64,000 bases of DNA from Bin5 sp965204705 (GCA_965204705.1 OZ242006.1:186001-250000), one strand, 5' to 3'. Positions 7,498 through 16,013 are shown, numbered from the stretch's first letter. Program-made: numbers and translations. Notes: generated by a model not told the origin, from the letters alone.

Positions 7498-9869
7498 GTT
7501 GCCTCCTCCTTTTGAAATTGGCCCTCCTCGAATTCAATGGCGTCCGGATCATATTCTGCGGCTTCGTCGAAAAGATTGCGATCACAGAGTTTGAGCGAAA
7601 GCGGCAGGCGAGTCGCGCCCTCCGGCCGAGTCCATGTAAGGCAACTGAGCGAAAAGACATCTGACAGACAGTTTTCGATGGGCATATCACCTTCTACCCG
7701 CCGAATATGAAGCGGCTTGGACGTGCCTGGAATTGAGAAAGGTTGCCCGGTTGTGCAGACAAAGCCCTCGTCTGGAGCCGTTTGGATCCAAGTGCCGACT
7801 ATTGGGTTCTCTACTTTTAGCACCTTCCCGTCCCCCTGTTGCTTGACATCGAACATCCTCAGCGGAGCCGGGGCGGACTTGCTTATTTCGACAACTGTAA
7901 GACACCAGTCCGTATCGAGATGACCGTCGTTGGCAAGTTGTTTGCATGCTTCCTTTAGGCCTTCGACTTCCGCCGGCCAGGCGCGTCCATCGCGATGGAC
8001 CACGATCTGCTTTGGGCGTTGTTTGAAACAGCCTGCTTCCGCGCGGATGGTCTCATACACGTATTGCTCGACCTGTGCTTTGAGCAGCTGTTCCTTTTGT
8101 CGCGACGGACTCATGGAAAACCGAATGATCTTTCCACCACCGGCGATCAAAGCGAAGGCAGCGGTGTTATTCTTAACGTCAATCCCGATCACCATATCTG
8201 CTTGCAAAGGCGTATCGAGGACAAATGGCCACTTCCCATTGGGGAGCAATATCTTATTGAGCGCGACATTGCGCAAGTAACCGGAGAAACGCCGACGCGT
8301 CGGGTGTTTAACGACGTAACGCGTTTCGTTCCCTTTCTTCTTCCTGACGTATGCCTTATTCACCATGTCCGTGTGAATCACATCTGCTTTGAGATCGAAC
8401 TGGGATGGGAATTCCCTTACCGTCCAGGCCGCCAGTTGATCGGCTGAACGTGGACGGCGCTCGTAACGGTGTGCCATAACAAGAGCGTACCCCGGTTTGA
8501 TTTGACAGTTCTCCATGGCTCTCTGAATTGCACGTGACTGTCCAACAAAATCCCGGCACCCACTGAAATCATCATAGACGATAACTTCGGGATCGTATCC
8601 ACCCCCTGAGGGGTAGAATTCATCCACCTCTTTCATGAGATCCTCGCGAAACTGCGCACCGAAGTTATTCCATACACTTTGCGGTAATACAAGATACTGT
8701 CGATTCAGGCGACTCTGCTCATAGAATCCTGCCATATTGTCTTTCAGAAGCGTCAGCCTGTTTTTTCCATAGTCCTTGATCGCCGCGCAGTTATCTTGAT
8801 TGTCCCCATCGATCACAAGAATTGCATCGTTGCCGAAGCGCAAGCTAGGCGGCGAGAACGGTTTCGCTCTCACGCGCCCCGGCCGTTCGGAAACCGTGAG
8901 AGTAGTATTTCCTACCCGCACCTCCTTCAAGAATTTTCTGACAAGCCGATCAATCTGCCTATACCGCTCTTGTGGGTTGATAGGTGTCTCATGATGATGC
9001 CTCGCGCCCTCTCGGCTATGCGTATCCTGGACAAGATAACAAAGCGCTGTTGGCGCCGACTTTTGCCCTGGACCGTTGGTGCGGTAGTAAATTGCCGCAC
9101 CGTCCGGCGCAAGATTCGCTATTGAGGGTGGGACAGGTTTCTGAGATTTTATTGTCAGGTAGTCGATCAGACTAACTGCTCTTCCGTCCAAAGGAATGAA
9201 GGGGTCTCCTGCCTTCACATCGGCGAGTCCATCAAGGGTTATCTCGAACCAACTGTGCCCCATCTTGTAAACACATGATCGCCCTCTAAGCTTGTTGATG
9301 TATTGGCGTGAAGGAGAAGATGGCAAAGGTGTCTTCGAAACCAGCTTTCGACGCAAGTCAACAATCATCCCTAAACCACCTTCGGGATGTGGCACAACGC
9401 GGAAAGAAAAGCCTTCATAGAGGTCGACTTCACCGAATCTTCTCTCAGGTCTTTTGAAGAAGTAAGGTTTCCCCGCACTCGGCTGCCATAGTTGTGGTTG
9501 GTTCCAGAGGCGACCCTGAAAAACGAACCGGAGATACCGAATTCGGAGAGCATCGAACTCAGGGCTGTTTGAGTTGAAGTCGAGTTCGATTTTGTTTCCA
9601 GTGTCCCTCAATAAAGCAACAGAACCGACAAGATGAACTTGAGCCGGCGGGCTCCCATACCCCACTGGAACGGCCAAAAAATTTTCGCCCTCTAGGGTGC
9701 GGGTCGTCACCGGCGCTCTCATCTCAAAACTCAACTTCCGAACGATCCGCTGCACATTAGCGTGATATTCTGGACTGTCTCGATGAAGACCGGCAATCCG
9801 GTATAGACGGTAGGTTGTTCTGAGCGCCTCCAAACCTTCAATTCGGAAGCAATTCGTTTCAATCGACAT
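7494..9869 (-). CDS. long prokaryotic Argonaute, predicted catalytically active
   Basis: This 791-residue Argonaute-family protein should be a nucleic-acid-guided nuclease. I chose ATG 9869 because GGGAGG lies just upstream, inside the end of the Cas4-like gene; a longer frame lacks such a site. N-terminal and PAZ/linker-like regions fill roughly residues 1-340, the MID region about 345-510, and PIWI about 515-791. The tetrad is visible as D564 (IGIDVKNN), E593 (SRQKEQ; best candidate for the glutamate finger), D627 (VVHRDGR) and D763 (LKLCDRN). The PIWI hallmarks VENPIVGTW and TTGQPF are also present. Long pAgos with full tetrads typically cut DNA targets using small guides. Whether this one uses DNA or RNA guides cannot be read from sequence. 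It is translationally linked to the Cas4-like gene and the 121-residue gene. Confidence 0.9.
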   Translation of the reverse strand: MSIETNCFRIEGLEALRTTYRLYRIAGLHRDSPEYHANVQRIVRKLSFEMRAPVTTRTLEGENFLAVPVGYGSPPAQVHLVGSVALLRDTGNKIELDFNSNSPEFDALRIRYLRFVFQGRLWNQPQLWQPSAGKPYFFKRPERRFGEVDLYEGFSFRVVPHPEGGLGMIVDLRRKLVSKTPLPSSPSRQYINKLRGRSCVYKMGHSWFEITLDGLADVKAGDPFIPLDGRAVSLIDYLTIKSQKPVPPSIANLAPDGAAIYYRTNGPGQKSAPTALCYLVQDTHSREGARHHHETPINPQERYRQIDRLVRKFLKEVRVGNTTLTVSERPGRVRAKPFSPPSLRFGNDAILVIDGDNQDNCAAIKDYGKNRLTLLKDNMAGFYEQSRLNRQYLVLPQSVWNNFGAQFREDLMKEVDEFYPSGGGYDPEVIVYDDFSGCRDFVGQSRAIQRAMENCQIKPGYALVMAHRYERRPRSADQLAAWTVREFPSQFDLKADVIHTDMVNKAYVRKKKGNETRYVVKHPTRRRFSGYLRNVALNKILLPNGKWPFVLDTPLQADMVIGIDVKNNTAAFALIAGGGKIIRFSMSPSRQKEQLLKAQVEQYVYETIRAEAGCFKQRPKQIVVHRDGRAWPAEVEGLKEACKQLANDGHLDTDWCLTVVEISKSAPAPLRMFDVKQQGDGKVLKVENPIVGTWIQTAPDEGFVCTTGQPFSIPGTSKPLHIRRVEGDMPIENCLSDVFSLSCLTWTRPEGATRLPLSLKLCDRNLFDEAAEYDPDAIEFEEGQFQKEEAT

Positions 9870-10800
9870 GCGGCTCCTCCCAGCAAATAGCCCGGAATGC
9901 ACAGCGTTGGCATGTTTGTGCATACACAGCGGGCCTAAAATCCTCGATTTTCAAATCAACGTACTTCCTGCCTTCGGTCAGACAGGTCATCTCGTATGCA
10001 GAGCTACACATATATTCTTCGGCCTCTACAATCTGTTCCTCCTCAATCGAGTGCTCCCGCACTACATTGGTCAGGAGTTGGGCTTCATAGAGCACTGATT
10101 CTTGAGGCTGCATTCCAAAGCCAACTGGAAAGTCCTTATGCGGCTTGCAGCGGCTGAGTGCAATAGCATAGATGGCCAGTTGCAGCCAGGCATCATTCGT
10201 CCCAAAAGCGTGAACTTTCCAGTCGATGATAACTGGAGGATCACTGCGACGGAACGCAATTGCGTCCGGATAGGCGAGTACCGTCACATTTTCCATAAGT
10301 CGAAACTGTAGTGCCCGCTGTGAAATGACGTAATCGGAGGACTGCAGGGCCTGTCTTATGTGTTCCATGTTGAAAAGATTTTCCAGTGCAGTTTCGATCT
10401 CACTCCACGCCCGCTCGATTTCATGCTCCAGTAATTGGCCTTCATATTCCATTGCGTGAAAGGCTGCAAAATCATCTCCTTCTTTAGACACTTGGAGGTC
10501 CAAATCCGTGATCGGATGACGCCGGGCATAGTCTAACTGCCGGTCGAACAGGCTACGGGCACGGTACTTTGCTTCTTGCAGCGTGATTGGAAGCCGACGA
10601 TTGACCTTCGGGATGATCGTGTTCGATATCACGTCGTCAACGATATTGCCCCGCCACGCGCTAATGCTTTGGAGCTTACCAAGCAAATATGCCCGCCTCC
10701 GAAAAGGATCCTTAGCTCTCGGAGACGCAGCAACGTTTTTGAAGAACCACTGTCGCTGGCACTGACGAAAAGAACGGCTTGCCGTATAGGACCACCGCAT
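9859..10800 (-). CDS. Cas4/RecB-like Fe-S PD-(D/E)XK nuclease
   Basis: This 313-residue protein is a predicted nuclease. The PD-(D/E)XK core shows D179 (AYPDAIAF), D193-W-K195 (VIIDWKVH) and a motif with Q207 (WLQLAIYA). One cysteine near the N-terminus (C14, SFRQCQRQW) and three at the C-terminus (C297, C300, C306; TCQRCAFRAIC) have the 1+3 spacing of the 4Fe-4S cluster in Cas4 and AddB/AdnAB-type nucleases. It starts one base into the XRE stop (TAATG), with AGAAGGAG upstream, and its end overlaps the pAgo start. There is no CRISPR array or cas1/cas2 in the window, so this is not a CRISPR gene here. A role in processing DNA ends or generating pAgo guides is a reasonable inference. Confidence 0.85.
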   Translation of the reverse strand: MRWSYTASRSFRQCQRQWFFKNVAASPRAKDPFRRRAYLLGKLQSISAWRGNIVDDVISNTIIPKVNRRLPITLQEAKYRARSLFDRQLDYARRHPITDLDLQVSKEGDDFAAFHAMEYEGQLLEHEIERAWSEIETALENLFNMEHIRQALQSSDYVISQRALQFRLMENVTVLAYPDAIAFRRSDPPVIIDWKVHAFGTNDAWLQLAIYAIALSRCKPHKDFPVGFGMQPQESVLYEAQLLTNVVREHSIEEEQIVEAEEYMCSSAYEMTCLTEGRKYVDLKIEDFRPAVYAQTCQRCAFRAICWEEPHVD

Positions 10801-11159
10801 TAGCGTCTCCTTCTGCGCGACCGGATAAACTGCAGGTATTCCACAAGAGCCTCCTCTTCATCCTCAGTGACCGCGCCAATGCGAGCAGCGAAGGTACCGG
10901 CAGAAAACTGAGACTCAGCCGATTGGCCTTTAGGAACCGGATAACCGGCGAGTTCCATCAGCAGCTCGTAAGGAACACGATAAAGCTCGGCCAGTTTGTA
11001 CAGGTTTTGTGGCGCAGGCGCTTTGATCTTGCCATGTTCCAACTGGCTCAGATAGGCGTTGGATATTCCTGTTTCTTTCTCTACAGCCCTGAGCGACATC
11101 TCCAGCTTGTTTCGCGCCGCTGCGAGAAATGCTCCCAGTTTTTCTGTGTCCATTGCCAT
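10800..11159 (-). CDS. XRE-family regulator of the pAgo cassette
   Basis: This 119-residue protein is a helix-turn-helix regulator. The HTH spans about residues 8-60, with the recognition region around SNAYLSQLEHGKIKAP. The C-terminal half is short and ends in an arginine run. I start it at ATG 11159 (MAMDTEKLG); ATG 11153 is also possible. A predicted promoter places the transcription start at about 11160, immediately before this codon, so translation may be leaderless. It is the first gene of the overlapped XRE, nuclease, pAgo, small-protein and HEXXH cassette. A palindrome over the -10 box suggests it represses its own operon. Confidence 0.82.
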   Translation of the reverse strand: MAMDTEKLGAFLAAARNKLEMSLRAVEKETGISNAYLSQLEHGKIKAPAPQNLYKLAELYRVPYELLMELAGYPVPKGQSAESQFSAGTFAARIGAVTEDEEEALVEYLQFIRSRRRRR

Positions 11160-11163
11160 ATCG

Positions 11164-11370
11164 CTAAGTATACTTATCAATGCTAAATTTGTCAAGCATG
11201 GACATAGGCCCACTGTTTCCTAACATTTCAACCAAGACAAACTCTGTCCATTGCCTGTTCGGGTTAGGAGTATCACTGACGAAAACGGTCACCTGCTCTT
11301 CCCCGGCATTACCGTGCAAGGGCAGATAGATCGTTGCCTCGCCGTTCACGTTGACCCGACCTTCAATCAT
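11164..11370 (-). CDS. small protein, second gene of a two-gene unit
   Basis: This 68-residue ORF starts at ATG 11370 (MIEGRVNVNGEAT) and overlaps the stop of the preceding gene by four bases (ATGA), the mark of a co-translated pair. The N-terminal stretch resembles the beginning of small beta-rich proteins sometimes linked to retropepsin-like aspartyl proteases, but no DTG catalytic motif is visible, so it may be a truncated relative. The 3' end carries the promoter of the pAgo cassette. Function unknown. Confidence 0.45.
   Translation of the reverse strand: MIEGRVNVNGEATIYLPLHGNAGEEQVTVFVSDTPNPNRQWTEFVLVEMLGNSGPMSMLDKFSIDKYT
11165..11195 (-). promoter_or_regulatory. promoter with palindromic operator for the pAgo cassette
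   Basis: On the minus strand TTGACA (11195-11190) and TATACT (11172-11167) are separated by exactly 17 bases, an almost perfect sigma-70-type promoter. The perfect 12-bp palindrome TAAGTATACTTA (11165-11176) covers the -10 box and is a likely XRE operator. The predicted start near 11160 abuts the ATG at 11159. The promoter lies inside the 3' end of the upstream 68-residue gene. Confidence 0.72.
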
Positions 11371-11642
11371 AACGCGCCTCTGCCATGCAACCGCCCAAAC
11401 CGGTGCATCGCCCGGTGCCCGATGCGCACACACCACGGCTGCGCATCCGGACAGCGCGCCAGGAGCCGGCCGCAGGCGGTTACCGCATCATCTCCCACCT
11501 CGAACTCACCCGTCTCGATGTCAATCGCTACGATCCGCCCGCGGTTGCCTCTTTCCACCTGCGGCCTCACGCACTCCGCGTAAAGTGCTTGGCCGCGGTG
11601 GGCGAACTCCTCTTTACTGTAGCGCGGCTGTCTTGCGGTCAT
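11367..11642 (-). CDS. small conserved hypothetical protein
   Basis: This 91-residue protein starts at ATG 11642 (MTARQPRYSKEEFAHRG), with GGGAGGG seven bases upstream. The central part, RGRIVAIDIETGEFEVGDD, and a C-terminal WCVRIGHRAMHRFG match a short family I associate with Chloroflexi and cyanobacteria, where it often pairs with another small gene. It lies 13 bases downstream of the helicase stop and overlaps the next ORF. Role unknown; a toxin-antitoxin-like or housekeeping pair that landed in the island is possible. Confidence 0.6.
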   Translation of the reverse strand: MTARQPRYSKEEFAHRGQALYAECVRPQVERGNRGRIVAIDIETGEFEVGDDAVTACGRLLARCPDAQPWCVRIGHRAMHRFGRLHGRGAL

Positions 11643-11655
11643 ACTGTCCCTCCCA

Positions 11656-14600
11656 TTACCCTTCCGCAGCCCCATAGAGCGCCTCAAGGTTGACGGTATA
11701 GGAATCTAACGAGCGACTGTTGGCCAGCAGCTTGCCGAACGGATCGCGCACGCGCACAAGCCGCGGGTGCGACGTGGCGCAGTCAAAAACGACGTACAAC
11801 CAGTAGTCGCAGCGCAGGTTGCAGGCCGCCGCCCATTCATTGGCGCTGATCCCGACCGGGCCCGCGCGGGCCCGGCCCTTGACCTCGATGTTGCGGACCG
11901 CGTCCCCAGGGTCAACGGACAGAATGTCGAACCCCGGCCAGTCGGGCAGGCCGGCGCGGCGCGCCAGATAAGGGCGCGAAACATCATGCACGCGCGCGCC
12001 GCGGCTCTCCTCAAAGGAAGCGGCCACCTCCATCGCCACCTTCTCCACCTGCACGTCGAACTGCTCGACAATCTCCGGATCGCTTGCCGGCACGACCAGC
12101 GCGTGCGCGAGAAATTCAAACTCGCCGCCGCGCACGTTCCTCGCCTCTGCATCGAGTTCGGCCAGACGCCGGCTTCGCGCCGCATTGAGGCTGCGCTGGC
12201 GCGCTTTGACCCTGGCCAGTTCCCGCTGGGCATTCGCGTCGCCGGCCCGCACGTCCGCGACGAGATTGGCGCGCCGCGCCGCCAGTTCAGCCGCCTGAAA
12301 GCCATAGCCGCGCCTGACGTGCGCCTGACGGTCGGGCAGGTCGGCCAGTAAACGCCGCCGCTGCGCCTGCACAAGCCGCTCAAGCAGATCGTCGCGCGCG
12401 TACTCTTCCGCTTCCGAACTCAGTTTGCGCGCCCGCGCGGCCAGCGGCTCCCGGCCCGGCGCAAATCCGGGCGCGCCCCGCAGCAGAAGCAACCGCTCCA
12501 CCGGCCACTCTTCGATATCTCCGTCGGCGCCCTGACGCAGCCCCACCAGCCGCGAGTCCAGGATCCTTGCGCCGGCCGCGGCCGCGCCGGCCTCCCCTGA
12601 AGTCGCCTCCTGCTCTACCGTAGCCAGCGCCGCATGCACCAGGTACGGTTCCTCTGCGTAAGGGTCGACGAAGACCGCCCCCCGCAGCCCTTGTTCGCCG
12701 TGCCGCACGATGACGCTCTGCGCCAGGCGGTCAAACACAGGTTCCCCCGGGTGCAGCCAGACTGCATCCCCGTGGAGTTCCGGTTTGTGCACTGTCAGAC
12801 GGTTGCGGGCCCCGTCCGCATAGGTTTCCAGGGCCGTGAGCAGGAAATCCAGCGCACGCGGCTGCGTCGCCGCCAGCGCGAACGCCTCCTCCGGGTCCCC
12901 TTCTACGCGCAGGTCGAGCAACGGCGCCGCCCTCTCGACAAAACGGCGCACATATCCCGGTATGAGGCGCCGGTAGTTCTCCTCCCTGGTCTCCTGCCGC
13001 AGTTCGGGCAAGGCGCGGCGCACCTCGCCTCCCGCCCCGTAGAGCGAACGCTCCCTCTCCTCCAGCGCCTGGACCTGCGCGCCGGTCAGGCTCCCCTCTA
13101 TGCGGCGGAGGGCCTTTTCCTCTTCCCCCGCGGCCGCTTGCGCCAGGTAATCGCCGAACGACACGCCCTCGAACAGGCGGCCGATGACGTCGAAAACCTT
13201 GTCGGACCCGAGCTGCTCCCGGATCAGCTCCAGCTTCTCCAGCAGCCTCTTCATCACCTTGCCTTCCCTTGTCGCGCCCGCCACCAGGTTGACGATCACA
13301 ACCGGATCCCGCTCCTGTCCGTAACGGTGGATGCGGCCCATCCGCTGCTCCAGGCGGGCGGGGTTCCAGGGAATGTCGTAGTTGACCATCCGCCAGCAGA
13401 ACTGGAGATTGATGCCTTCCCCGGCGGCGTCGGTGGCGACGAGATAGTTGGCCCCGTTGTCCGCTACCGGGCGGCGGAAAAACTCGACCTGCCGCTCACG
13501 CTCCTGGTAGGGCATCCCGCCGTGAATCTGCGCGATCCTGCCGGTAAAGCCAAGTCCCTCCAACCTGCGAATCAGAAACTCAGCCGTGTCGCGATGCTCG
13601 GTGAAAAGGATCAGCTTTTCGCCGGCATCTTCCCCGTCCCGCAGTACGCCCTGCAACCTCTCAAACTTGGACTCTTCACCGGCTTCGTAGAGCCGGCGCG
13701 CCTTGCCAAGCAGTTCATCGACCCGCTGACGCTCTACCTCCAGTTCACCCAAATTGACCGCCACGGTCCCCGCCAGGGCCTCTTCCTCAAAGCCCTCCTG
13801 CCCCTCGCCCCCATCTTCACCCGCAGCCGATTCGTCGGCAGTCTGCGTTTCAAAGACATCCTCAAGGTCGTCGAGCCTGTTCTGCCGCATCCCCAGCTGT
13901 TCTTCGCTCAGCCGGCCGCTCCTGATCTCATCGATCATCGCCTCCAGTTTCTCTTTCCGGCGCGCAAACGAGCGCATCAGCGCATAAGTGGAGCTGGCCA
14001 GCCGGCGCTGAAACACGCTCATCGCCAGGCGCGCCGCCGACCTGTTCAAAATCTTGGCCCTGTTGTAGTAGGTCGCGATGTACTCCGTCGTCTCGTCGTA
14101 CAGCTCCTGCTCGCTGCCAGGCCCCTGCGTCAGCTCGTAGCTCAACGTGCCGCAGTTTCTCTGTGGATACAGCGGCTGTCCGTCAAAACGGACCATCTCC
14201 TCCTTCGTGCGGCGCATGAAATGCCTGCGCCGCGATTCACGGGGAAAGCCGTCAAATGCCTCCGGGGTCGAGAGCGTATCCGGCAGCAGCAGGCGCCACA
14301 GAGCAAAGTAGGGGTATTCCTTACCCATGTGCGGGGTGGCGGTGAGCAGCAGCAGATGATGCGCCGACCATGGCAGCGCCCACTGTTCACTATCGGGCTC
14401 TGCGCCGGCAATGGGCTCGGCGAGGCAATAGCGGCCCGTCTTGCGCACCCGCAGGTCCTGTTCGCGGTGCGCCGACAGTTTATGGGCCTCGTCGAAGACC
14501 ACCAGGTCATAGGGCGCCGTCTCAGGCTCTTTGAGACGCGCGAACATGCGCTTGCCTCGCAGCGTATCCAGGCTGACGATCAGGCGGTCGCTGTCAGGGC

Positions 14601-15246
14601 CGGCAAAGGGGTTGCCGCCGCGCGCGTCCGCCCCGCCGGCAATGCGAAACTGCAGCCGGAAAAGCGTCCGCAGCTCCCGCTCCCAGTTCCCGACCAGGCC
14701 GGCCGGCGGCACGATCAAAATGCGGCGGATGAGCCTTCGCGAAAGCATCTCCCGCACATACAGCCCGGTCATAATCGTCTTGCCCGCGCCGGCGTCATCT
14801 GCCAGCAGGAAACGCAGCGGCGCCTGGTTCAACATCCGCTCGTACACCGCAATCCGCTGGTGCGGCAGCGGATCGATCAGCGACGTCTCAATCGCAAACG
14901 CGGAATTGAAAAGATGCCCGTAGGTGAGACGGTGCGCCTCGACAACCGCCGCGACAGCTTCCGGGTCCGCCGCAAAATCAATGCCAGGACCTGTGATAGG
15001 CGCGGCTCGTTGTAGAGAGGTAGGCTCTGGGATCATCTGGGCTGCTTGGGACCGCTCAAGGTCGAGAATGCGCGACCAGGCCAAAGCGGTGGGCCGGGTC
15101 TGCCTGTTTTCCCAGCGGTTGACGGTAGCAAACGAAACGCCAACCTGCTCGGCAAACTGCGTCTGTGTCAAGCCGCTCACCTCGCGCACACGCTTCACAC
15201 GCTGCGAGTAGTCGCCGGGCAGCTGCGAACGGGTATCATGGGACAT
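11656..15246 (-). CDS. XRE-SNF2 helicase-DUF3883 fusion, DrmD-like
   Basis: This 1196-residue protein should be a DNA translocase. From ATG 15246 an XRE helix-turn-helix occupies about residues 12-60 (GLTQTQFAEQVGVS, VNRWENRQTRP). A SNF2 core follows, with Walker A DDAGAGKT near 150-157, DEAH (VFDEAHKL) and a C-terminal helicase half containing DAAGEGINLQ and RMGRIHRYGQ. The last 120 residues form a DUF3883 domain with the nuclease-like core NIEVKGR and a downstream NEW motif. This architecture resembles the DISARM class 1 SNF2 protein DrmD, but DrmA, DrmB and DrmC are not in the window. A frame extending to 15357 exists, but AGGA before ATG 15246 and the promoter position favour the shorter start. 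Confidence 0.87.
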   Translation of the reverse strand: MSHDTRSQLPGDYSQRVKRVREVSGLTQTQFAEQVGVSFATVNRWENRQTRPTALAWSRILDLERSQAAQMIPEPTSLQRAAPITGPGIDFAADPEAVAAVVEAHRLTYGHLFNSAFAIETSLIDPLPHQRIAVYERMLNQAPLRFLLADDAGAGKTIMTGLYVREMLSRRLIRRILIVPPAGLVGNWERELRTLFRLQFRIAGGADARGGNPFAGPDSDRLIVSLDTLRGKRMFARLKEPETAPYDLVVFDEAHKLSAHREQDLRVRKTGRYCLAEPIAGAEPDSEQWALPWSAHHLLLLTATPHMGKEYPYFALWRLLLPDTLSTPEAFDGFPRESRRRHFMRRTKEEMVRFDGQPLYPQRNCGTLSYELTQGPGSEQELYDETTEYIATYYNRAKILNRSAARLAMSVFQRRLASSTYALMRSFARRKEKLEAMIDEIRSGRLSEEQLGMRQNRLDDLEDVFETQTADESAAGEDGGEGQEGFEEEALAGTVAVNLGELEVERQRVDELLGKARRLYEAGEESKFERLQGVLRDGEDAGEKLILFTEHRDTAEFLIRRLEGLGFTGRIAQIHGGMPYQERERQVEFFRRPVADNGANYLVATDAAGEGINLQFCWRMVNYDIPWNPARLEQRMGRIHRYGQERDPVVIVNLVAGATREGKVMKRLLEKLELIREQLGSDKVFDVIGRLFEGVSFGDYLAQAAAGEEEKALRRIEGSLTGAQVQALEERERSLYGAGGEVRRALPELRQETREENYRRLIPGYVRRFVERAAPLLDLRVEGDPEEAFALAATQPRALDFLLTALETYADGARNRLTVHKPELHGDAVWLHPGEPVFDRLAQSVIVRHGEQGLRGAVFVDPYAEEPYLVHAALATVEQEATSGEAGAAAAGARILDSRLVGLRQGADGDIEEWPVERLLLLRGAPGFAPGREPLAARARKLSSEAEEYARDDLLERLVQAQRRRLLADLPDRQAHVRRGYGFQAAELAARRANLVADVRAGDANAQRELARVKARQRSLNAARSRRLAELDAEARNVRGGEFEFLAHALVVPASDPEIVEQFDVQVEKVAMEVAASFEESRGARVHDVSRPYLARRAGLPDWPGFDILSVDPGDAVRNIEVKGRARAGPVGISANEWAAACNLRCDYWLYVVFDCATSHPRLVRVRDPFGKLLANSRSLDSYTVNLEALYGAAEG

Positions 15247-15304
15247 CAGAAGGTTTCCTGAACTCTTCAACTTCTTAACCGCAATTGCGTGCTCAATCTC
15301 ATCT

Positions 15305-15333
15305 AGTATAACATGTGTTATAGATTTTTCCAA
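15305..15333 (-). promoter_or_regulatory. promoter and inverted-repeat operator of the helicase gene
   Basis: On the minus strand TTGGAA (15333-15328), a 17-base spacer and TATACT (15310-15305) form a good sigma-70-type promoter about 50 bases upstream of ATG 15246. An inverted repeat with 7-bp arms (TATAACA-TG-TGTTATA, 15307-15322) overlaps the -10 box. Because the helicase carries its own XRE domain, autoregulation is a simple hypothesis. Confidence 0.62.
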
Positions 15334-16013
15334 GCGAAAGCGATTATGGGAATACATTCCACATTTTGGAGGCGGCGTATCCTAAAAGCAAGGGGCTGGC
15401 GAAAGATGCAGGCTGAAGAGGAAAGGGTAAGAATGGGGATGGTCCGCAAGCCTATCCTGCAACGTGGTCAAAGGGACTTTGAACGGACAGCTGGAAAATG
15501 CCTGAGGGGTTGTGGACGCGGTGGCGCGGAAAGCCTGGGACCAGCCATGAAGCTATCAAAATGCTATGTCCCTAACGCTGGGAGTGAACCAGGAACAAGC
15601 AGAAGTGAGTAGTACAACACCAAAAAATGGGTACTCATGACTAAAGTCAGCCAAGGGTTAAGATACCCCTTTCGTCGTTTTCTCTCTGTTCAGAGCGCCT
15701 CTTTTGGGGCCAAGCTCACGTTACCGATCAGAACACAACGCATCCGTCTGGACGCACCTTACTTTTCCCGTTTCGTGGCCCGGCAATTGGGGTCAACCAT
15801 AGAGCACACTAACCGAAGCCGAAGTCCATTCGACCGCTCTCCCAGTTCACGTTCCAGGTGAGAAGGGGTACAGGTACTATTCATGATCGACTGCCACAGA
15901 CCGGCAGAAGGAATGCACGACGGGCCAGGCTTAGACCTGCCGACCTTGGGCGGCTGCCTTGCAAGAGCGCGGGGATAATGTGTCGAATGTGCCAGGAAAG
16001 AGGTCGGCATATT
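15334..16013. other. intergenic stretch between the island and the IS element
   Basis: About 680 bases without a supported gene. Short frames exist on both strands but have no recognisable motif, good ribosome site or coherent composition. The last ten bases (16004-16013) are the left copy of the ISAs1 target duplication. Confidence 0.5.

Noticed and set aside
7494..9923. A longer pAgo starting at 9923
   Set aside because: The extra 18 residues overlap the nuclease gene and lack a ribosome site; ATG 9869 has GGGAGG at good spacing.
9859..10800. A CRISPR-Cas locus based on the Cas4-like gene
   Set aside because: No repeat-spacer array, cas1, cas2 or effector gene is present; the gene is coupled to pAgo instead.
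12634..15015. Long plus-strand frame of 793 codons opposite the helicase gene
   Set aside because: It is antisense to a clear SNF2 helicase, has biased composition and no motif; a typical shadow frame of GC-rich DNA.
1..15333. Classification of the island as DISARM
   Set aside because: A DrmD-like helicase and methylases are present, but the defining DrmA, DrmB and DrmC genes are not in the window, so the name is not justified.
15313..15612. Possible gene or group II intron fragment beside the helicase promoter
   Set aside because: No intron domain V or reverse transcriptase is seen, and the frame is arginine/glycine-rich without motifs.
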